The notes under the pieces are model-generated. The model saw only the letters and a list, made by a program, of their open reading frames with translations, was not told where the DNA came from and did not search any database. Below, one piece after another: positions 42,123 through 54,587 of a DNA stretch of 64,000 nucleotides. The stretch spans positions 1 through 64,000 of the forward strand of contig JAIUPT010000037.1 of assembly GCA_022315425.1 (NCBI GenBank), given 5' to 3'. The stretch is from Pseudevernia furfuracea. Taxonomy: Eukaryota > Ascomycota > Lecanoromycetes > Lecanorales > Parmeliaceae. The position numbers and the translations under genes were made by a program. The number at the start of each line of letters is the position of its first letter. The first letter of the stretch is position 1.

Positions 42123-45100
42123 TTAAGCAGTCGGGCAACCCTCACAAGTCCACCACGGCTGGCTATTCGCAAAGGAATTCGTGTAGACTGCACACGTCCC
42201 TCCCCAACAGAAATCCTCGCATTCTGCTTCGACGGTACTAGTGACGCCATTAATACAAGGGAAAGATCCGAGCGTTATCATCGGTTTGGGACGCTTGCAA
42301 TGGAAGATGGAGACAATGGCGCCACCCAAACCACTGAAGTGACAACTTCCCGGGGAAGAGGCACAGGGTATGTAGTTTTCAGTACCACCTCTGTAATGAT
42401 AGCTGGGTAAGGCAAGGGGTGGCCAGATGTGACTGTCAGTCCGTTCCCGGTGGTTAGACTTGTTGTTGATGAAATCGTATTCTCGCTACTCGGGATGAAC
42501 GGTGACGGATTACTCAAGCTCAAGAGGAGGCTAGGATATACTTCTGTTTCAGGATGAGTAAAGAAGTTGGCTCTTTGGGCGGATGGCGAGACCTCGCCAA
42601 TGTAGGTTGGACTCCCAGGCGGCGTAACGACAGACGTATTTATGAGAGCGCTTGGTGGAAGTGTGGACGTCACCTCTGGTGAAGCCCCAGGTAAGCCCAG
42701 CCCAGCTGGTGCGCTTCCGGCAAATGTTGTAGTTTGGGAATTTTCAATCTGGAAAATCGAAGCCGTTGGAGGATAAGACTGTAAGCAGGCATCAAGAGAC
42801 GACGCCCTATCTCGTTTTTTTTTACTCTACGAGCCACAGCACATGTAGATCCTGTTCTGAAGTCGAAGTCGTTGAAGATAGCTAGTGGTCCACCATTTCT
42901 TGAATAGGCTTTGCTGACAATGTGATTTTTGACATTTCGGGCAACCTGACCGGGTACCAGAAGAGAGGGAACGGTGGACATGAAGTACGCAGCGAGCCCG
43001 GCAACTTGCGGTGCTGCGAAAGAAGTGCCAACCTTGCGCGCCTGACCTGTGCCAAGAGAGTTTGCGCATGAGATACCTGCGATTCGAGTACCTGCTTTGA
43101 CTGCGGCTGGAGCACAAACCGTGACGAGTGGACCACCTTGTGAGAACTCTGTTGCGGTCCCATCTGTGTACACGGCACCGACAACTATCAAGTCTGCAAG
43201 GATGCCGGCCAGGAGGGCGGGGTATTTGCTGACTACGGGATGATTAGGCTGAAAAAATTAGCCCTTGGTTCCTCAGGACCATCATATCTCATATATCCGT
43301 CGATCGTGATAGCTATACCTAGGTGGGACTAAGTGGTTTTGAGGGGAATCAACTGACCTTATCATTACCACTCGTTGTCACCACCACAACATCGTCTTTC
43401 AGAAGGCTCTCGACTGCAGTTTTCATAGCAGCAATTACGCTTGCGTCTGTCAGTGGCAGCCCTCCTGACAAGTTCACTACAGCTTTGCCCTTCAAGTTGT
43501 TTTTTACGATGTCCTCTCTAACCTTCTGTAACAGATAGATGTACCACCCCGCCAAAGCAGTGTTAGTACTTTTGACTCCAACTTTAGCAATGACAATGTT
43601 GGCTTTCTTTGCCACTCCGTATGTCTTTCCAGCAACCTTGGAAACCACACAGGGTCCATGACTCTGTTCGTCTGTTTCTGTGCTAGGTAATTCTGCGTGC
43701 TGCTGCCAGTATTCCTCGTCGACGTCCAGCCAGCGCTTGATGCCAGGCATTCCCACATAGTCCGGGTTTGAAGGGTTTGCACCACTATCAATAACATATA
43801 CAGTAATGCTCTCTCCTGCGGCCGTAGCGTACGCATAGTAGGGCACCACGTTCCCGCCAAGATCATCCTCGTCTCCGCGAAGGTCAAGACCGACACCAAC
43901 CGGCTGTGAGACAAATCTCAGCTCGGGCGGTGCGGACTCTTGTTTCCCGTCTACATCTTCACGTTTTGCATGATAATGCTCAGAGGCGGCCTCATCTATA
44001 GCTCTAGCTCGACGATCTGAAGATAATAACGATGTTCCGGCAGGAGGATCATCCCATATCGTTTGCTCCGCATCAGCAACGACAGACTTAATCTGGGTGG
44101 AAAGGTTGCGTTTAGCTTTTTTCTCATCAAGTATCGACAGCGAGTACTCCGAAACGTTAAGACACTGCGACGACCAGCATTGAGAGCGGCTCTGTGTCTG
44201 TCATACATTCACCCGTGCTATGTTGTCATTAAACAACGAGGTATTACATACCATGGGGTTTAGTCTCTGAAGGTTTAACGCAGACAACTCGCTCGTATAT
44301 CCAACATACGTAACTTGATTACCAGCGTCGTTAAGCGAGACTTGTAATACGTTATCGGTACCTAAATCATCTGTGAGAGTCTCCGTAAGGGCTGTCAACT
44401 CGTCGGAAGTTATGCCAGCAGTAGGGAAGATCATATATTCGCTCGAAGAACCACCGGACATACTAGAAATAGTTTTGGTGGTAAGACTCGAAACCAGAGT
44501 AGAGGTTGGGGATGGTGTCACAGTGGAAGTAGTAGCTTCTGAAGTCTTCCTCTCGTTTGACGTGGGAAGGGAGCAAAGATTTTCATTCTCGCAATCTTCT
44601 TGGCCGCTGTCGTCACCGTCGCCATCGCTTATCTCGATAGGCGTGCCGTCCAATCCAATGATGAAAGGAGGCAGCGAGGAGAAGTCGAACTCGGACCCAC
44701 ACCCAAATACCGAGCCGAAAATGGAACCCGATCCGCATCCCGTGCGTGCGGGATCTGTTGACCCACCTCTCAAACCAGCAATAACAACACCGTGGTGAAG
44801 GCCTCCACAATTTTTGCAGCCAATCATGACAGGGCGAATGGTACCGTCTATCAAGGTAGTCCACTCACTGTTCGAAGCTGTTGAGGTGAAGTACGCCAAT
44901 GGTGGAGAAGTAATGGTTGTTGTTATCGGCACGCTGTAGATAGTCAAAGGATCAACCCCAGTCAATCCAGTTGCGAAAAGTGAAGTAGATGGCGTGGGGA
45001 AAGGAGATTGACTCGTTACACCTGACGTCAACAGGGCGGATGAAGCAAAAGTCTTGTTCAAGGCGATAGATTTCGCTGGACCGGTCAGCGCAGCGAAAGA

Positions 45101-45570
45101 CGAGGAAACCGAAGAGCTGAAAGACAACGTTTTCGAGGACCTCAGGGCCTGTGAGGTGTTAGCCAGTCGTGTCGCCTGAGAAGAAAATGTAACGGCCAAC
45201 CGAAGACGGGATCGACGAAGCTGCTATAGTAGCAGTGGACGACTGGGGGCCGTCGTCCCAGGTATTCTGAGTGACCCAAGAGCTTCTGGATTCTGATTCT
45301 GTTGGCCCAAGAACAGAAGTTATTTCACCCGCGATAGATTTAGATTCTTTAGCAGTACCGTTTGAGAGGCTTTGTGAAACCACAGTATTGAACGATATGG
45401 TAGTTTTGTTGGCCGAAATAGAGGTCTCTGAAGCTATGGTAGCGTCTGTCTTTTGACCGAGGATTGTCGAGGAGCCATTTGAGTATAAAGCAGTAGGCGT
45501 TGAAATGGACGATGACGGCCATGTCGCAGGGGGGGGAGACTACAGATGCGCCACTTAGTACTTGCTGCAA
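42123..45570 (-). CDS. Subtilisin-like serine protease (S8) with Ser/Thr-rich N-terminal region
   Basis: The catalytic triad is present: Asp in VYVIDSGANPS (about 43789), His in DEQSHGPCVVSKVAG (about 43660) and Ser in GTSFAAPQVAGLAAYF (about 43023). The oxyanion region VVNLSGGLP and PNHPVVSKYPALLAGILADL also fit. Introns 44192-44251 (60 bp), 43249-43357 (109 bp) and 42779-42825 (47 bp) join the frames cleanly. The long N-terminal part is Ser/Thr-rich with Asp/Glu patches; the C-terminus is Ser/Thr/Pro-rich then Cys-rich (FPCINGV, CEDFCWGGTC, WWTCEGCPTA). Frame breaks at the G8 run 45529-45536 and near 45180 disturb the N-terminal region, and the last junction near 42330 is unresolved. The first exon with a signal peptide was not found. 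Secreted or wall-bound protease is the likely role if intact. Confidence 0.7.
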
Positions 45571-47555
45571 CGAGCAACGCTACTTAGCAAAGCTACAATC
45601 GAAAACACCAGCCTTTCACGGCTCGGCTGTCGAGAACGCCACTTACTGCTTGCGTGGCAAGACTGGTCTTGAGATCGATCAAATTTCCTGCATAGTTTGT
45701 GTAATTATGACTCCCAAGCGTCCTTACATTTCGACCTGGGAAATTAACATCAGTCAGAGTCCTTTTGGGTATCTATGGAACGTACTGTAAAGCAAGGAGC
45801 AGACAATGAAGATCAGATGAATTGGCAGAGATGCTAACAAAGGGGATGTCACTATACTCTACTGTTTGGTGATTGATTACCTATCCTCGATTTAACGTTG
45901 ATAGTAACGGGACTTTTCTTGCGAAGTAAAAGACCTCTACGGCTTTTAGAGCACGATGGTGGAGACATTGCCACACGAAAGAGCCTCAGTTAAATTATTG
46001 GTCTGAAAGGCTAATTTAGACGTCCGACTGACTATGGACTTTGTGAATAGCTTCGATGATCTATAGACTTTGTCGTAATTAGCAAGCAGAGGTGGCGTGA
46101 GCTGTGTTGAGGAAATTCTGAGCTGTTGGGCAGATGGTAATTATTAATTCCCATACAATAATAATAGAACATATTTAGTCCCTGCTAGTGGGTGCGGATC
46201 ATTGGGCAGGAATAGATGATTGTTGGCTCCAAAGGGGTGACTGGTAAAACACCGAGATACCACTAGTGTAGCGTAAATTAAGGCTATCCCGACGATGTAC
46301 CGTGGTGCCGAGTAGTCCATCATCATTCGGGAAGATGGTGATATTCCAACTTGCTGCGCCGAGTCTGTCGAATAGTTCAATGTCTATGGTAAAGCTGGGG
46401 ATGGACAGGATTGCGGTCACCTCTGAGAGAGCCACGTTGGCGGAATCATCGAGAGCTGCCCAAAGCATCTGCAGTCTTTGCAAGATGTGAATTTTTGCGA
46501 GAATTCTCCTTTTTACATTCTGTGATAGCATGAGAGCAGAGCAAGGGTTTGACCCGTGGATGGGGTATCCTGCTAGCCGCACTTTTTTTCGACGTATCTC
46601 AGAGAATGTGTACTATGCCAAACAACACAGAAGAGTATCTCTTGGCGGTTACAGGCCCAGAAGCAGTAGACAAGGTACCGAATCGGTGATGTAATGGTGA
46701 TGTGGACGCCGGTCCTAAGGATGTGTGGCTGCGTGCACACGAAGATAGCTTGCGTCTTTACTACGACATGTGCAACTCGCATCACACCTTTCGCTAATGT
46801 AGCTTTGTCCTGGGGGACTCCGCTAGATGGAAGCAATCGATAGTCTTGTACCAAGACTGGGATGATTGAGGTTGGAATCTCGGGAAAGTCGAGAACGACC
46901 GCGACGAGCGTGAGACCCGAGATGAAGAGATGACTGCTTCATGGGGAGCGACGCTGGCCAGCGTGAACAAGGCTTAGCGTTCACCTGGAAACACATTCAG
47001 AGAAAGTCCTTCACATCTGTCAAAATCGTTTGGGGACTCCAATAACTAGCAGTCTAGCACTAACTTTCGAACTAAGGTACCCGCAAAGTCAAAAGGGTTG
47101 AGGGAAAACAATCCGAGACTGAATAAGATGCACACAGATTCCGAAGGTGCAGCCATTGCTTCAAAGCAGACGTAGATAAAGGAATCTAGCTCCTTGAGTG
47201 GGCCAATCTATATGCAAGTCATGCAGACATGCAAGCTAGCACCGCACTCCTGTGGCATTCTCCGCGGTTGGCTCGAAACATGCAATCTACCGGCTATCGC
47301 AAAGTCGTGGAGCTCACAGCGCTTAGGTATTTCAAGCGCCCACGCAAATGTCTGCGCTTACTGCAGCGTACATGCGCGAGACGTTTGGAATGATCTCTAA
47401 ACATAGCCGCATGGCTGATAGGCTCTCCATGATGCGCCTTAAGCCCCTGTAATCCGCATTCCTTAAAGCAATCTGAATTTCTTTTCGCAAAGAAACAACT
47501 GCTTCTCAATTCTATATCTATCAATCTGCGAAGCTCAGGCTAGATATATTGCGCC
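45571..47555. other. No firmly supported gene
   Basis: A minus-strand frame 46199-46582 (LQRLQMLWAALDDSANVALS, DIELFDRLGAASWNITIFPN) reads like protein but lacks recognisable flanking exons. Another, 46573-46854, abuts it. Otherwise nothing. Confidence 0.35.
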
Positions 47556-48352
47556 ATGCTCTCCCAACATGTCTTTTTCTTGACTGCATCCCTCTACCTT
47601 TGCAATGCCACGCCTCTGATCTCACCACCACAGACTCTAGTCCCACGAGACGCGGTCACAGACTGCCAAAACGTGACGCTTGGATTCAATGCGTCATGCT
47701 GGGATCTTATTCCTCGAAGTGTTGGCATGAAGTCCTGGCTAAACACATGGAATAGCACAACAACCACCTGCCAGCCGGGCGAGCTCTGGGCAAACTGTTT
47801 CATGCGCGAGGCGGGTGTTCCGAGCAACGCCACCAACCCAATACGTTGCGATCTGATTGGAACCAATGTTTGCCCTGAGCCTAGTACGGAAGTGTTAGAG
47901 CATGCATCTGCGGAGACGAGCTATGGAATCGCCAGTATCTGGGGTAAGATTGGGAGGCAAGACCTATAGTGCAAGAACAAGGGGGGCTGATATCGTCCAC
48001 AGCACTCCAACAATACATGACAACCCTCTACCAATTTCTCGAAGGAGACGAAGGCTATCCCCTGATAGACGACGGTTTCCTCAATCAGACAGCTCCCAGA
48101 AGCGCCAAGACCATTCTTATCAATATTCTCAACGACTTCGGAGATCCGGTAGGCACTCAATTAACAACTATCATTCCGTCCCCTGTCACCTTAAAGCAGG
48201 GGAGTTTCATCATCCCGACTCAAGCTCAAGCGCAGCGGATTGTCGGACAGACCGTCGGTTATCTGCTGCAATGGATAATGACAGATTGGGTGGACGGTGC
48301 ATTTGCGGCTCTGGGCGTCGAAGGAAATCTGATTTCGATTCTAGGAGACTAG
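47556..48352 (+). CDS. Secreted protein of unknown function
   Basis: Exon 1 47556-47934, intron 47935-47981 (GTATCT ... AACAAG, 47 bp), exon 2 47982-48352; 249 aa. Signal peptide MLSQHVFFLTASLYLCNATP. The mature N-terminal half has paired Cys and N-glycosylation sites (TDCQNVTLGFNASCWDLIP, TTTTCQPGELWANCFMREAG, IRCDLIGTNVC). The second half is amphipathic and Cys-free (MTTLYQFLEGDEGYPLIDDG, AQRIVGQTVGYLLQWIM). I recall the CWDLIP / WANCFMR pattern from other fungal hypothetical secreted proteins but know no function. The alternative donor GTAAGA at 47944 gives too short an intron. Confidence 0.7.
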
Positions 48353-50586
48353 AGAGAGTTGCATTGCTGTGGTAGCCGCAAAGGCGGAACGACCGAAAGT
48401 GGGCCCGCCACGATTACTAAAGATGAGTTGACTAGACTGATTTTCAGTATTCACAAAATTATAACTTTGCGAATTTGAGAGGGCACTCACTGCGCAAGCT
48501 TTGGTGTGGGTACTGCTCTCATAAAGTCTGCGATCCTTCTGAGCGGGTATGCAGCGAGAGCCGAGCTGACTGTCCGATGAGCACGACGACAAATAGCCTG
48601 CGTAACGGCAGTGCTTCCTTGAAATGATAGAACAACTGATTTTTGGGACAGAAGATGGAGCGCATTGACTGCGGACAAAATGTTCACTCAATTTTGGAAA
48701 TGGGCTGAAACCTGGATGAGGGATCGGGAAGTTGGCGGCATTCTAGGCTTCTCTTTTCAAACAAAAACCGACCGCATGTGATACGCATGTGGGAGACGGG
48801 ATTGCATCACGACCCAAAGCCCCGCATGCACTTGCTTCGAGGACCAGATTGAGAAATGGGAACAGGTCTGGAGCCAATCCCTTGCTGCTCTGTTTGAGAA
48901 GATGATATGTCAGCTCTGATAGTAGGTTTGAATGTGAGTCTGGTACCTGCGCGGGGCAAGGCGGCGCAGTCTTAGCTCTTCATCTTAAAGCAATAAAGAT
49001 CTGTATTCGATGTTCCGTACCGAAGAACGAAATGTGTCGAGTATAGAAGCCAGGCCTACGGCGTCGAAAGAGACATAACAAAGATATCGCATTGATAACA
49101 GCCAACCACTTGCTGGTGATGCTGGAAATATCAGGCGTTTCAGCTTCTTCATACAAAATGCTTCGTTTCAACATTTGATTCACTGCATGAGTCACCGAGC
49201 AATGATAAGAAAACAGGACCTGCACTTTCATCCCGAATGTATGTATCCGCTCGTCTCTTACCTTCCAAGTAGCTCTTTATAACCATCACAGCCACCAGCG
49301 TTTTTAATCCAAACTTCGGTTCTTACTAATCGTCATCAAGCGCTCGAGGCCTCCGTCAAGTATGCATAACACAAGGGGCTTTGGAGGAGTCTAACAATAT
49401 CAACGCTAGATCCGTGACGTTTTCAATTACGCGACAGGCAGAAGGAACACAATTCCGCTAGCGACACTCTGCTCTTGAGACTGAGGATAGTACCCACGGG
49501 CCACTTTACCCTGCTCACTGGAAACCAGCAGCTGGGTTGCATCCACCATCTTCTCCTTCTGATCATTCCTTCATCAACCATCTTCGTAGCAGAGCCAGAC
49601 GGACCGTCTTTCAAACAGACCCTTGGTATCAGGATGAGGTACATTACTAGATTATGGAGCAAGCAGGCCAGAGAAGCACCTCCTTGGGAGGCGTGGTGAG
49701 TCGATGAGGGTCCCGTGGTTGGCGGTATCAACAGCGATGTAGGCAATTGGAGGAGCGCGTCGCGGAACTCTTTTGAGGGTTAGACCAATAGAATTCACAT
49801 GGGGACTAGTCTGTATAGATTTGACACCGCGGAGATGGACAGCCGGGACACAGCTGGGTGTCCTACAGCTCACCGAATCAGAAGGCGGCGATTTTAGTGA
49901 ACGCGCTATTCTCACTTTGTATACTGTATAATTCAACCACCCTTTGCTGTCAGCACAGAGCGCAAAACATATATGGTCTAAAACACGAACGAGACAGATC
50001 AGTAATCTTCTCCTAGGCGGATGAACTAAATAGACTACTGCGTCACTCATGAGGGCGGATGCGCATAACCCCACTCCTGGGAATGAACCAGTTGCTGGTG
50101 CATGTTTGCAAGGCTATTGATGGAAGATGAGCGATCGGATCAAGCCACACGCGAAAACACCAGCGCTTAGCAAATGCAGACCGGCAAGGCGGTGGAGAGT
50201 CAGGTGCAGGGTCTCACGTGGCACAGTCAACTCAGACGCGCGAGCTTGGAGATGCGTACGGCGAGCACGAGCACCAGCTGCATAAGATGAAAGAACCTGT
50301 CAGGCAGTCGAATTGGAGACGGAATCGAGGCAATTTGATACCACTCTTTTTCCAGCGGTGCCCATCTTACTCATCCACTTACTTCAAGAAGGAGAGGTTT
50401 GCGGGCAGGAGAACACTCCGGACACATCCGTAGAACCGCTATGCGCAAGAAGGGCCGTGGCTGCGGGCCTATCCTTGCACTTACCGTCCATGCCTTGTAG
50501 TGACTAGCAGATGGCAATTACCCAGCCGTGGAATAAGAGTGGGGGAGTCCCTGGCTGGGAGACCTGCAGGAGTGAAGCCTGCAACA
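48353..50586. other. 2.2 kb without a supported gene
   Basis: Frames of up to 140 codons (49652-50074 minus) lack motifs. Stops are frequent in all frames and composition is ordinary. Confidence 0.4.
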
Positions 50587-51411
50587 ATGTTTTCCCACAG
50601 GCTCACTCTCCTTGTATTCGGATGCTCCTTGCAGCTTCTGCTCCAGACTTCTTCGGTTCACAGCGCCACCATTCCACAGTCCCTGGGCATCGCAACAGCA
50701 AATGCGACTCTTGGCGATTATCCGGCTTACTGCACCGACAACGAAGGCTGGGTTGGAAATGGAATAATCAGCAGCGACTGCGAAGAAGCGATCAGGGAAT
50801 TTTATCGAACGAACGTTCAGCCCCGTGGAGGGCAGAAATATGAATTCTACAGCCGTGGAGGGCCGCTGGTTTCCCATCTACCCTCCGTGGTAACCCCAAG
50901 AAAGCATGATTATGGTAAATGATCTGCACCCAGTATCGGTGTTCCGTCGTTTTTATCCAACACCTCATAATAGGCACATGCGTCGTTGTCATTACAATGC
51001 TAGCTACTTTCTATCCCGGAACCCTACCAGGCCTCGAGCCGCGGTTGTACTCACGGTCCGATGTAGCTACCTTCGATCATATTTACGATGTAGCTATAAG
51101 CCTGTCTTCGAAATGTGTAAGGAGGAAGCTGGAGCCGGATGCGGGCTGGTCTTATCTAGGTAAGTGTGTTACTCGCTCGCTGTATGCTTCATCTGGAGAA
51201 CCTGATCTGCCTTTTAGCTTGTATTCTAGACCACATTGAAATGTATTGCTAATTCTCGTTCCATTATCTAGGGGCGAAAACCAGCATCGGAGTTTTTATT
51301 CTCAGAAGAGGCTCAGATCTGGATAAGATTCTGCGCAGCAGCGCACCTATGATGGTATCGATCAATAACGAGACATCACCCTTAGCCTTGATCGAGCTTC
51401 CACGGCTCTAG
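50587..51411 (+). CDS. Secreted protein, family A, single domain
   Basis: Exons 50587-50914, 50974-51159 and 51272-51411 with introns of 59 and 112 bp, all GT-AG and frame-consistent; 217 aa. Signal peptide MFSHRLTLLVFGCSLQLLLQ ends near VHSA. Domain: PAYCTDNEGWVGNGIISSDC, EEAIREFYRT, SHLPSVVTPRKHDYGTCVVV, SDVATFDHIYDVAISLSSKC, then SYLGAKTSIGVFIL. The layout (paired Cys near the start; LP before a C-x-V strand; D-A helix ending K-C-V; Gly loop; final I-x-V strand) recurs twice in the gene at 51630-52755. The upstream ATG at 50500 was rejected because the later start gives the signal peptide. Function unknown; candidate effector (inference). Confidence 0.8.
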
Positions 51412-51629
51412 GCCGCGTTGAGAATTACCAATATTTGTTGAAAGTCCTGCATGCATTGCTCTCAGATGTTACTGTCACAGTTCTACTCACGGCCTGCCTC
51501 TCCGTTTGTTCCAAATTCAAGTTTTTCCGAACCGAGGGTGCTCATTGTAGCGCACCCTAATCAGTTGCAAATGATGAGTTATTCTTACTACCAATTGACA
51601 ACGGCAGTTTGATCGCATCAGGGTGCTCG

Positions 51630-52755
51630 TCAGATAATTGAAGAAATATATTGCGGCCAAGACCTGAAAGCATTAGCTACTATCATCGCATGTACTTCAT
51701 CAATGTGATACAGACCAAGACCAGTAGCTTTCCCGCACTTCTGCCTTCCTCGCACACATGTAGCAGCTAACGCCACAACAGCTTCCCATACCTCGTACCA
51801 AGATAACCCAGTTGGTTGACCCATAATATCTATTTTCACCATGCACCTTCGATCCGCTAAACATTTTAGGCAAGCTCTACGTACGAGGATGTGCCACATC
51901 TTACCCGCTTTGTACGTGATTGGCAATCGGACTTGCACTCGCTGATCTGGCAAATGGCCAAAGGTCTGCCTATTTTTTTCCGCATGCATATCGGCGAAAA
52001 TACTAACGCATGATTCCCATGGTGGACCCGGAAAAGAATTGCAGCGCACGTTCGGCTTGTAGGATGCAATGAATACGTCTAGCTTGTTGTCACCTCCTGT
52101 CGTTATTTTGTCAGTGATCTCTCAAGTATATTGCGCCGACGCCACATGGCTTTTTGGTGTGTCCTTTCAACCTTCAGCTCCCTGAAATATCAGCCAAACT
52201 TACCAATGTCTCCAATAATTCCGCCCTCACCGCGCTTGACAACACACTCGCGGAAAAGAGTGTAAGCAGCGTCGCCCACTTGCCTTGAAGAAGCTCGGGC
52301 AGTCACTGCGCCTTCAGTAAGTATCGGCTGGACGTAACAGACCGCATCACCTGTTCACCATGTTCAGCATGTCAAATCGCTGTTCTACCTTTCCGTCGTA
52401 GAGCACTGAAACTTGAAATGCGTGGGTACCCACTGCTGGTTGCCCGAAACGGAAGATTCAAGTTGTGAGGCTGGACACTGCTACGCTCTGCAAAAACGGT
52501 CTGTGTGTCATCTTGTGCTATGAAATTAAAGACCTTCCTGCAACTTTCCACGTTAAGGTTCCTCCCATAGCGTACTGGGTCGCACCTAAGCTTCAAGATA
52601 TTGCCGAGCGATGTGTTCCCAGTTGCAGCTGATGGAATTTTTATTGTTGCGAGAGCAGGAGAGATGACAGGGTAGGTGTCCCGGGTTTGTGGGAGAATGA
52701 CACATAGCGCAAGGACAGGAAACACGAGGATCTCGATCAACAATGGCCAAGACAT
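51630..52755 (-). CDS. Secreted protein, family A, two tandem domains
   Basis: Exons 52755-52389, 52350-52204, 52093-51905 and 51856-51630; 309 aa. Introns are 38, 110 and 48 bp; the 38-bp one is unusually short, so that junction is the weak point. Signal peptide MSWPLLIEILVFPVLALCVI. Domain 1: LKLRCDPVRYGRNLNVESC ... LPFRATSS ... DAVCYVQPILTEGA ... QVGDAAYTLFRECVVKRGEG ... NKLDVFI. Domain 2: VRCNSFPGPPWESC ... LPITYKAG ... RCMVKIDIMGQP ... WYEVWEAVVALAATCVRG ... the final strand. Each domain matches the single domain of the convergently oriented neighbour at 50587-51411, 218 bp away 3' to 3'. An internal domain duplication is the simplest explanation. Role unknown. Confidence 0.75.
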
Positions 52756-54587
52756 GGTGACAATTGATGACCCCACCCACAAGTGCTGCTAGGAAAAATG
52801 ATGATGTATAATTCTTGAGAGACTATGGACGCAGAGCGCTCTCAGCAAGCTTATCGCTCGAATTGAAATGGGGGTTGCGGGAAGATCATCCGACCTAGCG
52901 CATACACATCTGTGCATGACGGAGATTGTCGGATGCAAGTGAGCGTTTCATGATTCGCGGTCTTATTTGCGAAATTTTTGAAGTGCATACAAGAATCATA
53001 TATCTCCGAGGCGCGTCTCGATGTATGGAGGAAGATAAATAGTGCGTAAGTAGATGAAGGGTTCCAGTCGATCGGCCAAGGTCGCTCTCGATACCTCATG
53101 GCTCCAACAATTCCCTCATCGTGGACTGAGGAGCAACGAGAAAGCATTGTGGCACCTGCCTCGTGGCCTCGGGACCAGTATCTTGAAAGCCAGAAGTTAA
53201 GCCTGCAGCGGGGTTGAGGCCGAAAGCCACATCCAGTTAGCACTCACTCCATCGATGCGGATTGCTGACCATCACATCTAGTCAGTGGTCAACCTTGCTG
53301 CACTCGCGAGTCAGTCATAGTTATAACATGTGCTATCAGAAAGTCAATAAAAAGGATCCCCTCCGTTGCTGCCGCTGTGCCCCTACTGCGCCTTGCTGCC
53401 AGGTAGACTCACAAAGTCTGCTGCATGGCTGTGTAGAGCTACCATGATCTTAGCAACAGATAATTTGCGCGCGTATATGCAGATTTGGAACACGTAACCG
53501 CGGTCAGCCCTGCAATATTGACCAAGCTTGAGCGGGACCCTGCACGGAACTTGGAGGATTTGCATAGTGCATACGACCAAAAGGGAGAGTAAATACTGAA
53601 TGGAATACATCAAGTAGGTCACCCACTTCCTTTGCCACTCTCGTCATCTCTGAGGAAGAAATCCCATCTCCGGCTTCGAAAGTACCCATCCGACCCATCT
53701 TTGTCCTCACATCATTAAGCGATTTCCGGACACAATGGCTTAAAATATCACAAGAAGCCTTAGTCACTACAAAACCTAGAACAGCATAGAGCACACAGAA
53801 GTGCGTTACAGCGGGCGCCAGAATGTGCTAGCAGAGCCGGTGTCATTGAAATCGAGGGTCTTATTGTCTCTTCCTTCACTGTGCATGCAGCAGAAAGGTA
53901 ATCCTGATACGGATTACCACATTTTATCGCTTCATTAGGAACAATTCGATCAACTTCCAAGGATGCCAACAACCGGCTGCCGCATGGAGCAATCTATAAG
54001 GCAACACTCAAAAGGGCCGGAACTGATAGAAGCAATCGTCAGCCTGTGGCGACTGAAACTTCGTGGGTTTCGTAGGCGACATGACTAACACTGGTACATG
54101 GACGCGACCTTTGGCCTGCCTTTGACTTCGGAAACATATACTTCTGAAGCGGCATCCAATTTGCTGAGAACTTTTATAACTCGTATAATCCGGAAATGGG
54201 ATTCCCGGCTGATCTGTTCCGCGTCTTTCATTATTCTCCTACACCTTCCGAAGCCATGAGCGCAACACCTTCTCGCGATTACTCGGATCCCTCGAATCAA
54301 GCTGTCGAGACAGTCCATTGGTGGAACATGAGACTTGATGCGTACAAGGGTTTATAAGGGGCCGATGGGCTTCCTTTCATTATGGATGAAGTGCCGGAAA
54401 TGGCTTTGCTCTCGGAGGTGTAAGTACTCGGAGAGGACGTAACAACAAATGGGTCAAATAGCCGATATTGCCATCAAAGGGATCCCCCGTTGGAGTCCCT
54501 TACACCAAATCACCAAGACACCCATCCATCACGCCCTTCCCCCAAATCCCCCTGAAACCAGACCGTACAAAGCCCACCCCTCCCCCC
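52756..54587. other. No firmly supported gene
   Basis: Minus-strand frames 52851-53243, 53504-53794 (SCDILSHCVRKSLNDVRTKM) and 53760-53972 contain Cys and could be remnants of further secreted-protein genes. I could not join them into a gene and they do not clearly show the family A pattern. Confidence 0.3.

Noticed and set aside
46520..46600. B-box-like GGTCAAACCC on the minus strand and a T7 run nearby
   Set aside because: No cloverleaf can be formed; the T run is on the wrong side for the strand carrying the B-box-like word.
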